Shown in pieces: positions 42,373 through 51,547 of a stretch of DNA of 64,000 nucleotides. Made by a program: the position numbers and the translations under genes. The notes under the pieces were generated by a model. The model ran no database searches. It saw only the letters and a list, made by a program, of their open reading frames with translations, and was not told where the DNA came from. This stretch comes from Ruminococcus sp. YE71 (GTDB lineage Bacteria; Bacillota; Clostridia; Oscillospirales; Ruminococcaceae), in NCBI RefSeq assembly GCF_900119155.1, contig NZ_FPIR01000007.1:1-64000 (forward strand), read 5' to 3'. The first letter of the stretch is position 1. Every line of letters begins with the position of its first letter.

Positions 42373-42379
42373 CAGCTGT

Positions 42380-43240
42380 TTAGTAGTCCTTCGGGTGGTC
42401 GAAGTTTCCAGAGACTTTCTGGGTCATCACTTCGTTGATGAATGCGTCGGGGTCGGCTTCCTTTACGGCTTTCAGCACCATCTTCGACTGGGACGCCGAC
42501 ACCACCGAATACACCACGTTCCGCTCACAATGCTCATACGAGCCTTCGCCTTCGAGTATCGTCGCGCCGTGACCGCTCGTAACGTCGATCGCGCTGCACA
42601 CCTCGTTCGGCTTCTCCGTCACGATAAAAAACGTGCTCTGCCGATACTTCTTGTACAGAACGTGCAGAACCGATGTCGTCACGAACTGGAAGATGATCGA
42701 ATACAGCGCCTTCTCCCAGCCGAAAAGGAACCCTGCCGCAGTCAGCACCAGCGCGTTGAACGCCAGGATGATATTGAACGAGTCGATGCCGCGCTTCTCC
42801 GAGAGGAATATCGAAATGAAATCAGTTCCTCCCGACGTCGCGCCGTTGTTCAGGCATATCGCGATAGCCGCACCGTCTATCATTCCGCCGAATACCGAGA
42901 TAAGCAGTATGTCCTCGGTCACAGTGCAGGCAGGGATGAGGTCGGTGAAAATGCCGCTCTCGACTATCAGCAGGCATGAGTATAACGTGAACCGCCTGCC
43001 CAGATACCTGAAACCGATGTACACAGGCACGACGTTTAGCGCTGTGTTCACGATGCTGTACGGCAGCTCTGTCCCCGTCATGTTCTTCACCAGTCGTATC
43101 ACCAACAGCGAAAGACTCGCGACTCCGCCCGGATAAAGCCCGCCCGTCGCAACGAACGTCTTGTAGTTCAGCGCCATGATGAGCGCCGATATCGTCACCG
43201 CAACAGCCGTCATGTAAGGTCTCGTTTTCCTGTTTTCCAT
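42380..43240 (-). CDS. YitT-family membrane protein
   Basis: 286 residues: six membrane helices with LYPGGVASLSLL and NNGATSGGTDFISIFLSEKRG (YitT/DUF161), followed by a C-terminal DUF2179 soluble domain (about 200-286; STFFIVTEKPNEVCSAI, GHGATILEGEGSY). YitT proteins are common in Firmicutes with no firm biochemical role; the DUF2179 domain suggests ligand-regulated transport (inference). Own promoter at 43297-43325. Confidence 0.92.
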   Translation of the reverse strand: MENRKTRPYMTAVAVTISALIMALNYKTFVATGGLYPGGVASLSLLVIRLVKNMTGTELPYSIVNTALNVVPVYIGFRYLGRRFTLYSCLLIVESGIFTDLIPACTVTEDILLISVFGGMIDGAAIAICLNNGATSGGTDFISIFLSEKRGIDSFNIILAFNALVLTAAGFLFGWEKALYSIIFQFVTTSVLHVLYKKYRQSTFFIVTEKPNEVCSAIDVTSGHGATILEGEGSYEHCERNVVYSVVSASQSKMVLKAVKEADPDAFINEVMTQKVSGNFDHPKDY

Positions 43241-43296
43241 AATATCACGACCCTCCGCCGCAGCCCCAAAAGCTGCACCGATTATTTATGGAACCA

Positions 43297-43325
43297 ATTA
43301 TATCACAAACATAACTACCTGTCAA
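43297..43325 (-). promoter_or_regulatory. Promoter of the yitT-like gene
   Basis: Minus strand TTGACA (43320-43325), 17-bp spacer, TATAAT (43297-43302), 57 bp before the ATG. Confidence 0.92.
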
Positions 43326-43383
43326 TACCGCACGCTACCACAGCATTCTGCTCACATATCACTCCGCTAAAGCCGCGGCCGAG

Positions 43384-43600
43384 GGGGGGGAATAACCAGT
43401 GGAAACCCACCTTCCGATACACAAACAAAAAAGGTGGGAGCAATCTCCCACCCTAAAAAAATACAAATCTTATCTCTTGAAATGGTGACAGTCTATCTTC
43501 CCAACCACATCTAACGAACGACATATTAAAAGTTTTAGGAAGGGGGTTTGGGGGAGAACCCTTTTTTCAAAAGGGTTTCCCCCAAGAATACCCGCACTCA
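43384..43600 (-). repeat. Family A repeat, copy A9
   Basis: Left end degraded (GGAATAACCAGTGGAAACCC), with a hairpin cassette GGTGGGAGCAATCTCCCACC, then CTTGAAATGGTGACAGTCTA, CATATTAAAAGTTTTAGG, the right hairpin (about 43544-43582) and the outer end CCCGCACTCA, two bases from the stop of the GGDEF gene. Confidence 0.85.
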
Positions 43601-43602
43601 CT

Positions 43603-45135
43603 TCACCGAGAAATGCTTTTCAGTTCTTTGTGGCGTTCTTTGAAGGAGCGTTTTGAGTCGTACATTGCCTTGTCTGCGCGGAGGAGGGCTTGTTCTATGT
43701 CGGGCTCGTCGGGGAGCCAGTCGGACATACCTGCCGCGATGGAGTAGCGTTCCCAGGGCATCCTGTCGGTGTGGGAGTATGATTCATCGCAGGCGTCGCG
43801 GAGTTTTTGCAGCAGTTTCTCGCGGTCGCTGAAATCAGCGTTTCGGAGCACTGCGACGAACTCATCGCCGCCGATACGGAACACGGGTGAGTACCTGAAT
43901 ATCTCGCATATCAGACCGCAGCAGCCGCAGAGGTACTTATCGCCTGCGTCGTGTCCGAACGTATCGTTAACATTTTTCAGCACATTGACGTCGAGCATGA
44001 CCACAGCCGTCGGCGTGTGGGAAGTCTTGTGTTTTTCCGCGAGTTCGGCGGTCAGGCGGTTGAATGCGGACTTGCTGCCCACGCCCGTGAGGGCGTCCTT
44101 GAAGGCTAATTTGCTTATCTCGCCTATCCTGCTGTCCTTTTCCGAGATAGCGTTTTCCGCCTCGGACAGGTCATCCGACAGCTGTTTTGCTATCTGAGTG
44201 TTCTTGTTCGAGCGGATGATGATAACGAGCTGTACCGCAAGTATCGTGAGTGCCGCGGCGAAGATAAATATCAGCGGTCTTTTCAGCCGTCGGAGCGAAG
44301 AAGTCGCGTCGATGACCGACACGCAGAACCAGTCGTTTGCAACAGTTGTGGTATAAACGATATAATCCGCGCCCTCATATCTGAGGAAGAAGTAGTTCTC
44401 ATCGGTGGAGCGCAGTTCGTCTATCAGCGCGTTGCCGAACGAGCCCGGCTCGGTAAAGTAGCACTTGCCGATCTCCGACTTATCGGAGTGAGCGAGCACC
44501 TTATACTCGCGGTTGAGGACTATCTCGGCGTAGGATTTTCCGTGAGCGGTAAGATCCTCGGCTATTTTTTGCAGCTGATCCATCGAGAAGTCCATAGCGA
44601 TAACGCTCTTAACGTCGCAGAGCGTTTTTGAAAGCGTGATGATATTCCGGTGCGTCCTGCTGTCAACATAAGGCCCCACCACCGACACTCTGCCGATGTT
44701 CGCCTTCGCCTCAACGTACCACGGGCGTTCCAGCGGAGCGTAATCCGTTTCGGGCACCCATCCCGTACCGTCGAGGTAGCCGTTGTTGATACACCCGTAG
44801 AATCCGGGGCTGTTCCCCGAAGTGATATTTGAAACAGCTATGGACTGATTTTCCAGATACGCAAGTATCTCCTCCTGCGAGTTCCCGTTGCGTATCATAT
44901 TATCGAGGGTATAGCCTGTCATCCTCAGCACATCCACGCCCGAGGACAGGTATTTGTCTATCTGTTCCGCAGAAGTTTCGGCGTTCAGCTCGCCTATCTT
45001 CGTGATATGCTCTCTTGTTTCCGCGTAGAGCATGGAATAATACACGATTATGCCGACCACAAAGAACATTACTATCAGCGTGGTGAAGATCATGCTCTGA
45101 ACGGCGAAATATCCGCTTAGTTTTCGTTTCTTCAT
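43603..45135 (-). CDS. Membrane-bound diguanylate cyclase with dCache sensor
   Basis: 510 residues. TM1 (about 14-36), extracytoplasmic dCache-type domain (about 40-280; GWVPETDYAPLERPWYVEA is the typical Cache block), TM2 (about 287-307), coiled linker, then GGDEF domain (about 345-500) with intact FRIGGDEFVAVL. The I-site position reads FRYS, so no RxxD. It should make cyclic di-GMP in response to a small extracellular ligand. ATG at 45135 preferred over an upstream TTG that sits on its own ribosome site. Confidence 0.9.
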   Translation of the reverse strand: MKKRKLSGYFAVQSMIFTTLIVMFFVVGIIVYYSMLYAETREHITKIGELNAETSAEQIDKYLSSGVDVLRMTGYTLDNMIRNGNSQEEILAYLENQSIAVSNITSGNSPGFYGCINNGYLDGTGWVPETDYAPLERPWYVEAKANIGRVSVVGPYVDSRTHRNIITLSKTLCDVKSVIAMDFSMDQLQKIAEDLTAHGKSYAEIVLNREYKVLAHSDKSEIGKCYFTEPGSFGNALIDELRSTDENYFFLRYEGADYIVYTTTVANDWFCVSVIDATSSLRRLKRPLIFIFAAALTILAVQLVIIIRSNKNTQIAKQLSDDLSEAENAISEKDSRIGEISKLAFKDALTGVGSKSAFNRLTAELAEKHKTSHTPTAVVMLDVNVLKNVNDTFGHDAGDKYLCGCCGLICEIFRYSPVFRIGGDEFVAVLRNADFSDREKLLQKLRDACDESYSHTDRMPWERYSIAAGMSDWLPDEPDIEQALLRADKAMYDSKRSFKERHKELKSISR

Positions 45136-45182
45136 CTGTGTCAAGTCTTTCCGTTATTTGTTGTGTGGGTTTTTGGGTGTGT

Positions 45183-45357
45183 GGTGGGGTGCGGGGGGCG
45201 AAATCGCTGACGCGATTTTTGGGGTTGTGCGCTTACGGGTTAGAGCGACCTCTCGGGGGCGGGGACTCTGTCCCCGAGCCCCTGCGGGGGGGGACCCTTT
45301 GAAAAGGGTCTCCCCCAGACCCCCTCCTAAACTTTTTTAGCCTCTGGCGAACACGGG
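45183..45357 (+). repeat. Family B repeat, copy B5 (right half)
   Basis: Carries AATCGCTGACGCGATT hairpin, GCGACCTCTCGGGG, GGGGACTCTGTCCCC hairpin, GACCCTTTGAAAAGGGTC hairpin, CCCCCTCCTAAACTTTTTTA and CTCTGGCGAACACGGGAC. The ATCGGCAAATC module is missing. Between the substrate-binding protein gene and the dCache-GGDEF gene. Confidence 0.85.
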
Positions 45358-45381
45358 ACTGTTGTGCGTTTTGGGATGATG

Positions 45382-46197
45382 TTATTTTACTATCGTTATG
45401 TCGCTTCCGAACCACTTGGCGGAAATGTTCTTTAACGTACCGTCTGCTCTCATCTCACTGATCGTTTCCTGTACTTTCTCACATAACGCTTTGTCATTCT
45501 TCCTGAATCCTACGGCAAATACTTCATCCCCGAGACTCTCGGGCAATACAAAAAACCTGTCGTCACTCATGGATATATAATAGTATGCATTCACCGAATC
45601 AATGAACGTTACATCAAGCTCTCCCTGCCTTAAACCCTGCATCAGCCCGATATTGTCATCATATGTCAAAACTTCGTTTTCAGTGCTCAGCTCCGAACCC
45701 TCAAGTACTTCCTGCGTCGTCGAACCCGATTGTACACCTATTTTTTTGCCCTTGATGTCCTGCTTGCTCCTGATGTCGCTCCCGCTCGCTACTACCAGTA
45801 CCAGCTCGTTCCTCAGATACGGCTTCGAGATGCACATCGCTTCTTCCCTCTCGGGCGATACCGACATCCCGTTCCAGATGCAGTCTATCCTTCCGCTGTT
45901 CAGCTCTTCCTCTTTCGCATCCCAGTCGATGGGCTGCTTGACTAAGGTGATGCCCAGCCTGTCACAGACCTCCTGCGCTACGTCTATATCGAACCCGACT
46001 ATCTCGCCGTTCTCATCGGTGTAGCCCATAGGCGGATAGTTCACGTCAAGCCCCAGTACCAGCTGTTTCGCACTGAGTACCTTCTGAAGCGACTTATCCT
46101 CTTCAGAACCGCCGCTTCCCCCACAGCCTGCAAGAGCCATCATCAGCACAGCTGCGGCAGTTACTGTTATAAGTCTTTTCAGCCATGTTTTTATCAT
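45382..46197 (-). CDS. Amino-acid-type ABC transporter substrate-binding lipoprotein
   Basis: 271 residues. Lipobox LMMALAGC (Cys about 25), then a family 3 periplasmic-binding-protein fold: LVLGLDVNYPPMGYTDENGE, VGFDIDVAQEV, DCIWNGMSVSPER, IGVQSGSTTQEVL and KWFGSD at the end. It binds a polar amino acid or similar at the cell surface. No permease or ATPase genes are adjacent, so it is an orphan that must work with a distant transporter. Confidence 0.92.
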   Translation of the reverse strand: MIKTWLKRLITVTAAAVLMMALAGCGGSGGSEEDKSLQKVLSAKQLVLGLDVNYPPMGYTDENGEIVGFDIDVAQEVCDRLGITLVKQPIDWDAKEEELNSGRIDCIWNGMSVSPEREEAMCISKPYLRNELVLVVASGSDIRSKQDIKGKKIGVQSGSTTQEVLEGSELSTENEVLTYDDNIGLMQGLRQGELDVTFIDSVNAYYYISMSDDRFFVLPESLGDEVFAVGFRKNDKALCEKVQETISEMRADGTLKNISAKWFGSDITIVK

Positions 46198-46240
46198 ATG
46201 TTTCTGCCCTGCCTTTTTACGAACATATTACGTCATTATG

Positions 46241-46269
46241 ATTATACAACATTTTAACGGAAAAGTCAA
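46241..46269 (-). promoter_or_regulatory. Promoter of the substrate-binding lipoprotein gene
   Basis: Minus strand TTGACT (46264-46269), 17-bp spacer, TATAAT (46241-46246). Confidence 0.88.
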
Positions 46270-46338
46270 CGCCGCCTGTACCTCCCCCGCCGCGGAAACG
46301 TCGGAGCCTGCGTATTTTTTTCGTTCAAAAATAGTTCC

Positions 46339-46367
46339 TTGACTTTCTCTGCGGTGTGTGGTAGAAT
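46339..46367 (+). promoter_or_regulatory. Promoter of the DUF2142 gene
   Basis: TTGACT (46339-46344), 17-bp spacer, TAGAAT (46362-46367), 42 bp before the ATG with AGGAGG in between. Confidence 0.88.
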
Positions 46368-46409
46368 AGTAATCGGTTTTGTAAACACAACTTTTTTAGG
46401 AGGTACACG

Positions 46410-47981
46410 ATGAGTTTTAAATTATCGGAATGGTCCGATCTGTCAAAAAGATCACGGGTGATATTCTACACCGTATCTTTCGCACTGCTTGCGGCTTCGC
46501 TGCTGTTCAAGCTGGGCAGACACGGCTTTTCCTCACTGACGGGCGGAACGGCTGCTTTCCATACGGCTGCCGTGCTGATATGTATAGCCGCGGCGGCGGC
46601 GGCACTGCCGTTTCTGCACAAGCTCTCTGCCGAGAAGAATTTTCTTATCATATGGACGCTTCTGAGTATGCTGTTCATGTTCTCGGGAACGCTTTTCAAA
46701 GCCGCCGATGAGAACGGACATTTTTACCGCAGCTTCGAGATCTCGAAGGGCTACGCGGTATCGGAAGTTCAGGAGAGCAGCGGACAGGGCGGACGCGAGC
46801 TCCCCCTCGACGTCGATCTCAAACTCCTGCGCGACAGCTGGGGCTCATTCTCCGAGAACAAGGACATGACCCTCACCGAGGACGAGCCCTTCATCATCTT
46901 CACGAACCTTTCCCTCTACTGCCCCGTTTCCTACCTGCCCCAGTCGGCGGGCATACTGATAGCACGCCTGTTCACCAAGAACATCGCGGTCATCGCATAC
47001 GCAGGCAGGATAGCAAACTGGCTCGCGATAACCATCATGACATACTTCGCGATAAAGGTGATGCCCGTCAAGAAAGAACTGATGCTCATCTTCGCGTTGC
47101 TGCCGATGAACATCTACGAAGCTACCTCGATGGCACCCGACGGACTGGTCGTGGCACTCTCCATGCTGATGTTCGCATACGTGCTCTACCTGCGGTTTGA
47201 ACAGACCGACACCCTCTCGGTAAGACAGTACATCCTGCTGTACCTGATGGCCTGGTCGATAAGCCTTTTGAAGATAGTGTATCTGCCCATATGCATGATA
47301 TACTTCCTCATCCCCGCCGAACGCTTCGGCAGCACCCGAAACAAGATCATCCACGCCGTAGTGATGGCACTGCTGGCAGTCGGCAGCAACCTCATATGGC
47401 TCATGATATGCAAGCGCTTCCTGACTATCCCCGGCACCGATTCGTCCGAACAGCTCAGATACGTCCTGCATGACCCCCTTAACTACGTTAAGGTAATGAT
47501 AAGAACTGCCCTTCACGGCGCTCCGAGATGGATGCTCATGATGATAGGCGGCTACCTCGGCGCTCTTAATATCGAGACCAGCAAACTGCTGGCTCTGGTC
47601 TATATGCTCCTGCTCGTCACAGCGTTCATCGACTTCCCGAAGGCTTCGGCTTTCATTAAGGCGAAAAAGAACGGCACCCCCCGCGAAAAAACCATCCGGT
47701 CGGAAAACGTCATCTTCGGTCTTATCGTATTCTCGATACTTATGCTTATTGCCGCAAGTATCTATATCGAATGGAACGCCCCTCACAGCGACGTGATAGT
47801 CGGCGTTCAGGGACGCTATTTCATAGCCCTCCTCCTCCCCCTCTACTTCGCATTCCATAACGCTACCCGCGCCTACAACGATACCGACCCCTGCCCCGAG
47901 ACCCGCACCGCCCTCAGCGAGTACATCATCCTTCTCGTAAACGCCTGCGCAGGCCTCGATGTCCTCTTCGCTTGTCTCTGA
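46410..47981 (+). CDS. DUF2142-family multi-pass membrane protein
   Basis: 523 residues, about 12 membrane helices. Signature region KAADENGHFYRSFEISKGY (about 97-115) at the first extracytoplasmic loop, followed by YCPVSYLPQSAGI, ALLPMNIYEATSMAPDGLV and VGVQGRYFIALLLPLYF near the C-terminus. This fits DUF2142, which has a GT-C glycosyltransferase-like layout; members occur in polysaccharide clusters, though none surrounds it here. Likely a lipid-linked sugar transferase (inference). Confidence 0.85.
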   Translation: MSFKLSEWSDLSKRSRVIFYTVSFALLAASLLFKLGRHGFSSLTGGTAAFHTAAVLICIAAAAAALPFLHKLSAEKNFLIIWTLLSMLFMFSGTLFKAADENGHFYRSFEISKGYAVSEVQESSGQGGRELPLDVDLKLLRDSWGSFSENKDMTLTEDEPFIIFTNLSLYCPVSYLPQSAGILIARLFTKNIAVIAYAGRIANWLAITIMTYFAIKVMPVKKELMLIFALLPMNIYEATSMAPDGLVVALSMLMFAYVLYLRFEQTDTLSVRQYILLYLMAWSISLLKIVYLPICMIYFLIPAERFGSTRNKIIHAVVMALLAVGSNLIWLMICKRFLTIPGTDSSEQLRYVLHDPLNYVKVMIRTALHGAPRWMLMMIGGYLGALNIETSKLLALVYMLLLVTAFIDFPKASAFIKAKKNGTPREKTIRSENVIFGLIVFSILMLIAASIYIEWNAPHSDVIVGVQGRYFIALLLPLYFAFHNATRAYNDTDPCPETRTALSEYIILLVNACAGLDVLFACL

Positions 47982-47990
47982 GCTCTTTAC

Positions 47991-48132
47991 GTGGGAGTGT
48001 GCAGCCGGGGGGAGAGACCTTTCTGAAGAAAGGCTCTCTCCGCTTCAAGAGTGACCATCTGATAAATTCCGCAAAGGATGCGTCACGCTCTCATGAACGT
48101 CTTTTTGGCAAGGGGTAAGCTATACAGCAGAA
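47991..48132 (+). repeat. Family A repeat, copy A10 (internal and right deletions)
   Basis: Outer end GGGAGTGTGCAGCCGGGGGG, left hairpin GAGACCTTTCTGAAGAAAGG, then it jumps to CGCTTCAAGAGTGACCATCT and the core ATGAACGTCTTTTTGGCAAG. The right arm is missing and merges into the terminator at 48134. Confidence 0.85.
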
Positions 48133-48133
48133 A

Positions 48134-48166
48134 AACCGCAAGCGAACGGCGCCTGCGGTTTTTTTG
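48134..48166. terminator. Bidirectional terminator between DUF2142 and ABC ATPase genes
   Basis: AACCGCA / TGCGGTT stem (48134-48140, 48154-48160) with T runs on both strands, between convergent genes. Confidence 0.8.
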
Positions 48167-48871
48167 TTATATTGGTTCGGGCTGGGAGGTCACGGGTTCT
48201 ATGGACCTGATCTGACCGTCCACGAGTCTCACGAGTTTGGTGCCGTACTTGGCGGCGGGTTCGGAGTGGGTCACCTGAACTATTGTTTTGTTGTACTTTT
48301 GGTTTATCTCTCTGAAAAGCTGCATGATGCCCGTTCCTGTTTTGGTATCGAGGTTTCCGATAGGCTCATCGAGGAACAGTATCTTGGGGTCGAAGACGAG
48401 GGAGCGGGCTATCGCGACTCTCTGCTGCTGACCGCCCGAGAGTTCGCGGGGAGTCAGTTTCCGCTTATCCTCCATACCGATTATTTTGAGGCATTCGTCG
48501 AGCTTATCGCTGTAATCCGAGCGTTTTTTGCCTGCTATCATCAGCGGCAGGGAGATATTATCCTCAACGCTGAGGTTCGGCACCAGATTATAGAACTGGA
48601 ACACGAAGCCGACCTCTTCGTTCCTCATACGGCAGAGTTCCTTATCTTTCAGCGTGCTGAGGTCGGTGCCGTTTATCTTCACCGAGCCCGAAGTCGGCAT
48701 ATCGAGGCCGCCGAGGAGGTACAGCAGAGTAGATTTTCCGCCGCCAGAGGGTCCCATTATCGAAACGAAGTCCCCCTCTTCCACCGTGAGATTTATATCT
48801 TTCAGAACGTGTGCTTCTTCCTTGCCGTTCCGAAACTTTCTGTTTACATCAGTAACTTCTATAACACTCAT
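48167..48871 (-). CDS. MacB/LolD-type ABC transporter ATPase
   Basis: 234 residues. Walker A GPSGGGKST (about 40-48), Q-loop FVFQFYNLVP, signature LSGGQQQRVAIARSL, Walker B ILFLDEPIGNLD and H-loop QVTHSEPAA. The sequence type is that of ATPases paired with FtsX-like permeases. It follows the permease gene by 21 bp. Together they form a mechanotransmission or export system for peptides or lipoproteins. Confidence 0.93.
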   Translation of the reverse strand: MSVIEVTDVNRKFRNGKEEAHVLKDINLTVEEGDFVSIMGPSGGGKSTLLYLLGGLDMPTSGSVKINGTDLSTLKDKELCRMRNEEVGFVFQFYNLVPNLSVEDNISLPLMIAGKKRSDYSDKLDECLKIIGMEDKRKLTPRELSGGQQQRVAIARSLVFDPKILFLDEPIGNLDTKTGTGIMQLFREINQKYNKTIVQVTHSEPAAKYGTKLVRLVDGQIRSIEPVTSQPEPI

Positions 48872-48892
48872 TTTTATCTCTTCCTCCTGTTC

Positions 48893-51379
48893 TTATTCGT
48901 ACTTGAGCTCTTCCACGACTTTCAGTCTGCCGATGTTCTTCATCGAGCCTGCCGAAGCGAGGAATATTACGAACGCCACTACCGCAAGGTATATCGGGAA
49001 AGACTTCCAGCTGAACGCTATGTCAAATGCCATGCCCGAAGCGGTGAGCATTTTCTGTGCGAGCCTGCACAGCAGTATCGTGTAGGGTATGGACGTTACC
49101 GCGCTCCAGATAACGCCCGTGATGCTCTCGGTGAGTATCAGTCTGCGTCTCTGTGAGATGTTCATTCCCACGGATGCCATGACCGCGAACTCCTTCCTGC
49201 GCTGTGCAAAGCAGATGGAGATGTTGTTGAATATACCGATGGAAGCGATGACCAGTGCAAGGTAGGTGAATATCTTCATGATGTCGATTATCATCTTGTT
49301 GCTTGCGATGTTGTTATCGACCATTTCCTGCTTTGTGATGTAGGTCGCGCCGAGGTCGCTTATCGCCTCTTTCAGCTCCTTCTCGACCTTGTCCGCGTCA
49401 GCGCCGTCCTTGCGGAAGAAGGTCAGCATGGAAGATTCCTTCTGGCGGAAAATGTCTCTTATCTTGTCCTCGTGCATGAGTATCAGGATGCCGCCGTTGA
49501 GCTGACCGCCGTCGAATTCGCCGATTATCTCAAAGCTGTCCTTGATGCCGCCCACATCCAGATCAATAGTGTCGCCGACCTTCTTGTTTATCTTTTTGAG
49601 GGCGGCTGTGGATACCATTATCACCTTGTCATCCGAGTCAGTGTACTTTTTGTACTGAGCGTCGGTCTTGCCCTCGCGGAGTTTCAGGTATTCGCCCCAC
49701 TCCGCGAACCTGTCGGGATCGGCAGCCATCACGAGGATGCTGTATTCATCCACCGCCGAGTAAGCGTATGTGTGGGTGCATATCCTGTCGCCGTCGATAC
49801 CGTCGATGGCGGAGATCTTCTCAACCAGCTTCTCGGTGGTCGTAACGTCGGTGTTGCTGGGGATAGCATTCGTCACCTGATAGTCGTAATTGAGCTTCGT
49901 GTAAGCGTCGATGATAAAATCGGTCATGCTGTCGCCGATGGAAGCTATGAGCATTACCGACGACATGGTGAGTACCAGCAGGGTGATGTTGCCCCTGAGC
50001 AGCTTGGAAGTCTTGATAGCGTTCAGCGCGAGGAAGGCCGTGGTGTTCCCTCTGAAAAGGCCTGCTATCTTTCCTGCCGCCGCCTTGATGAACTTTCTCG
50101 ACATCATCAGCATTCCCACGATGGCACCTGCGAGGAACACGCCGCCCAGCTGATCCACTGTCTCGTTGTTTATCACGGCGCCCGCAATCGAAACGACCAG
50201 CAGAAGCACGCCGATGATGAAGCGTACAGCGCCCTTCTTGTGCTGTGTCTCCATACGGTTGAGGATGACGTCCTTGGTCACGAGCTTGCGGATGCTGCGG
50301 ATGGGTATCCATGCGGAGATCACCGACAGCAGGCAGGCGAATACAACGCCGATGGCTATATGAGTGCCGTTCACACGGAGCGGCATATAGATGCCGTAGT
50401 CCTTGAGGGGCGAGATCATTCTGGTCAGCAGTTCAAGACCGCCGAGGCCTGCTCCGACGCCGAACGCCGAACCGAAGATGCCGTAAAGCAGCGCCTCTAT
50501 CGTGAGTATCTGCTCTATCTTCTTCTTGGTGGCGCCCTGGCTCATGAAGGTGCCGATGACCGTCATTCTCTCGGTGATTATCAGCTTGAACGCGCCGTAG
50601 ATGATGATAACGCACACAACGCACACGATGGAGAGCATCACGTACAGACCAAGCGAGATGGATTCCGAGCCGTCCTTGCTGTCGTTCACCAGCTGAGCGG
50701 CGGCGACCTTGTCATTCTCGTCGTTGAAGTCGTCCACGAGCTTCTTTATGTTCTCGTAGCTCTTGTCCTCGGTATCGAACCTTGCGGTCAGCTGATTGTA
50801 CCTGCCCTCCGCTCCGAGGAGCTGATTCAGGTACTCGTAGGGGACTGCCACGCTGAAGCTCTTCTTCGTGTCAGCGTAGAACATACCGTTGTTGGCGGCT
50901 ATGCCCTTTATCTCGAAGTCGGTCTTTTCGCCGTTGATGGCTATCGTGAGCTTGTCGCCCATTTTCATTCCGCGCTCTTTGGCGATGCGGTCGGAGATGA
51001 CGCATATCTTTTCGTTCACGTCCTCGATGCCGCCCTCGACCATGTCCTTGTCATAGCCCTTTCTGCCGCTCATTTTGACGTAGATTATCTCGTCCTCTTT
51101 CATAACGCCCGTAACGGCGATGCTGCCTTCAATATGCGAGACATCACCCTTGACAAGGCTCTCGTCGATGAACGGGTCGTCGGTGACGGAGGTTATCGCG
51201 ATGTCCTGACCCTCCGCCGCTATCCTTGCAGGCTGTGTAAAGCTGTCAAGCAGTACATCGACCAGACCGAGACTCATTATCAGCAGCGACGTACAGCACA
51301 TGATCGAGAAAATCAGCAGGAACAGCCTGCCTTTTTTCTCAAGCATATTCTTTGAAATGTACTTTAAGAATACTCCCAA
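48893..51379 (-). CDS. FtsX/MacB-type ABC permease
   Basis: 828 residues starting with TTG, AAGGGAG about 10 nt upstream. Two FtsX-type permease modules: TM near residue 20, extracytoplasmic domain (about 45-240), three TMs (about 248-365), internal TM pair (about 395-430), second extracytoplasmic domain (about 490-690) and three TMs at the C-terminus (about 700-820). The layout matches four-helix-per-module permeases of antimicrobial-peptide or bacitracin-resistance type. A two-component-system box lies in its promoter (51415-51447), matching the one at 53352. Confidence 0.9.
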   Translation of the reverse strand: MGVFLKYISKNMLEKKGRLFLLIFSIMCCTSLLIMSLGLVDVLLDSFTQPARIAAEGQDIAITSVTDDPFIDESLVKGDVSHIEGSIAVTGVMKEDEIIYVKMSGRKGYDKDMVEGGIEDVNEKICVISDRIAKERGMKMGDKLTIAINGEKTDFEIKGIAANNGMFYADTKKSFSVAVPYEYLNQLLGAEGRYNQLTARFDTEDKSYENIKKLVDDFNDENDKVAAAQLVNDSKDGSESISLGLYVMLSIVCVVCVIIIYGAFKLIITERMTVIGTFMSQGATKKKIEQILTIEALLYGIFGSAFGVGAGLGGLELLTRMISPLKDYGIYMPLRVNGTHIAIGVVFACLLSVISAWIPIRSIRKLVTKDVILNRMETQHKKGAVRFIIGVLLLVVSIAGAVINNETVDQLGGVFLAGAIVGMLMMSRKFIKAAAGKIAGLFRGNTTAFLALNAIKTSKLLRGNITLLVLTMSSVMLIASIGDSMTDFIIDAYTKLNYDYQVTNAIPSNTDVTTTEKLVEKISAIDGIDGDRICTHTYAYSAVDEYSILVMAADPDRFAEWGEYLKLREGKTDAQYKKYTDSDDKVIMVSTAALKKINKKVGDTIDLDVGGIKDSFEIIGEFDGGQLNGGILILMHEDKIRDIFRQKESSMLTFFRKDGADADKVEKELKEAISDLGATYITKQEMVDNNIASNKMIIDIMKIFTYLALVIASIGIFNNISICFAQRRKEFAVMASVGMNISQRRRLILTESITGVIWSAVTSIPYTILLCRLAQKMLTASGMAFDIAFSWKSFPIYLAVVAFVIFLASAGSMKNIGRLKVVEELKYE

Positions 51380-51414
51380 AACAATTTCGCTCCCTTCTTT
51401 TTTTCTGTATTCAG

Positions 51415-51447
51415 ATTATAGCACATGAATTCTTAAATAATCTTTAA
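51415..51447 (-). promoter_or_regulatory. Response-regulator box and extended -10 of the FtsX operon
   Basis: Minus strand: TTAAAG (51442-51447) and TTTAAG (51432-51437) exactly 10 bp apart, then 11 bp and TATAAT (51415-51420) preceded by TGC. There is no -35 hexamer, so the direct repeat likely takes its place, as for OmpR-type activators. Confidence 0.7.
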
Positions 51448-51463
51448 GTTTTGTTTCGGGGCG

Positions 51464-51505
51464 AAAAAAGCCGTTCTGCGGGCATGATACCTGCAAAACG
51501 GCTTC
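51464..51505 (-). terminator. Terminator of the CotH-family gene
   Basis: Minus strand AAGCCGTT ... AACGGCTT stem with inner GCAGG/CCCGC pairing, followed by TTTTTTC. Confidence 0.85.
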
Positions 51506-51547
51506 GGTCTTTGCGAATACTTTTCCTGTCAATGTATATAATGTACG

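Noticed and set aside
49472-51355. A 627-codon frame opposite the FtsX permease gene
   Set aside because: It is the antisense of a well-supported gene, a common effect in GC-rich DNA; no recognisable protein.
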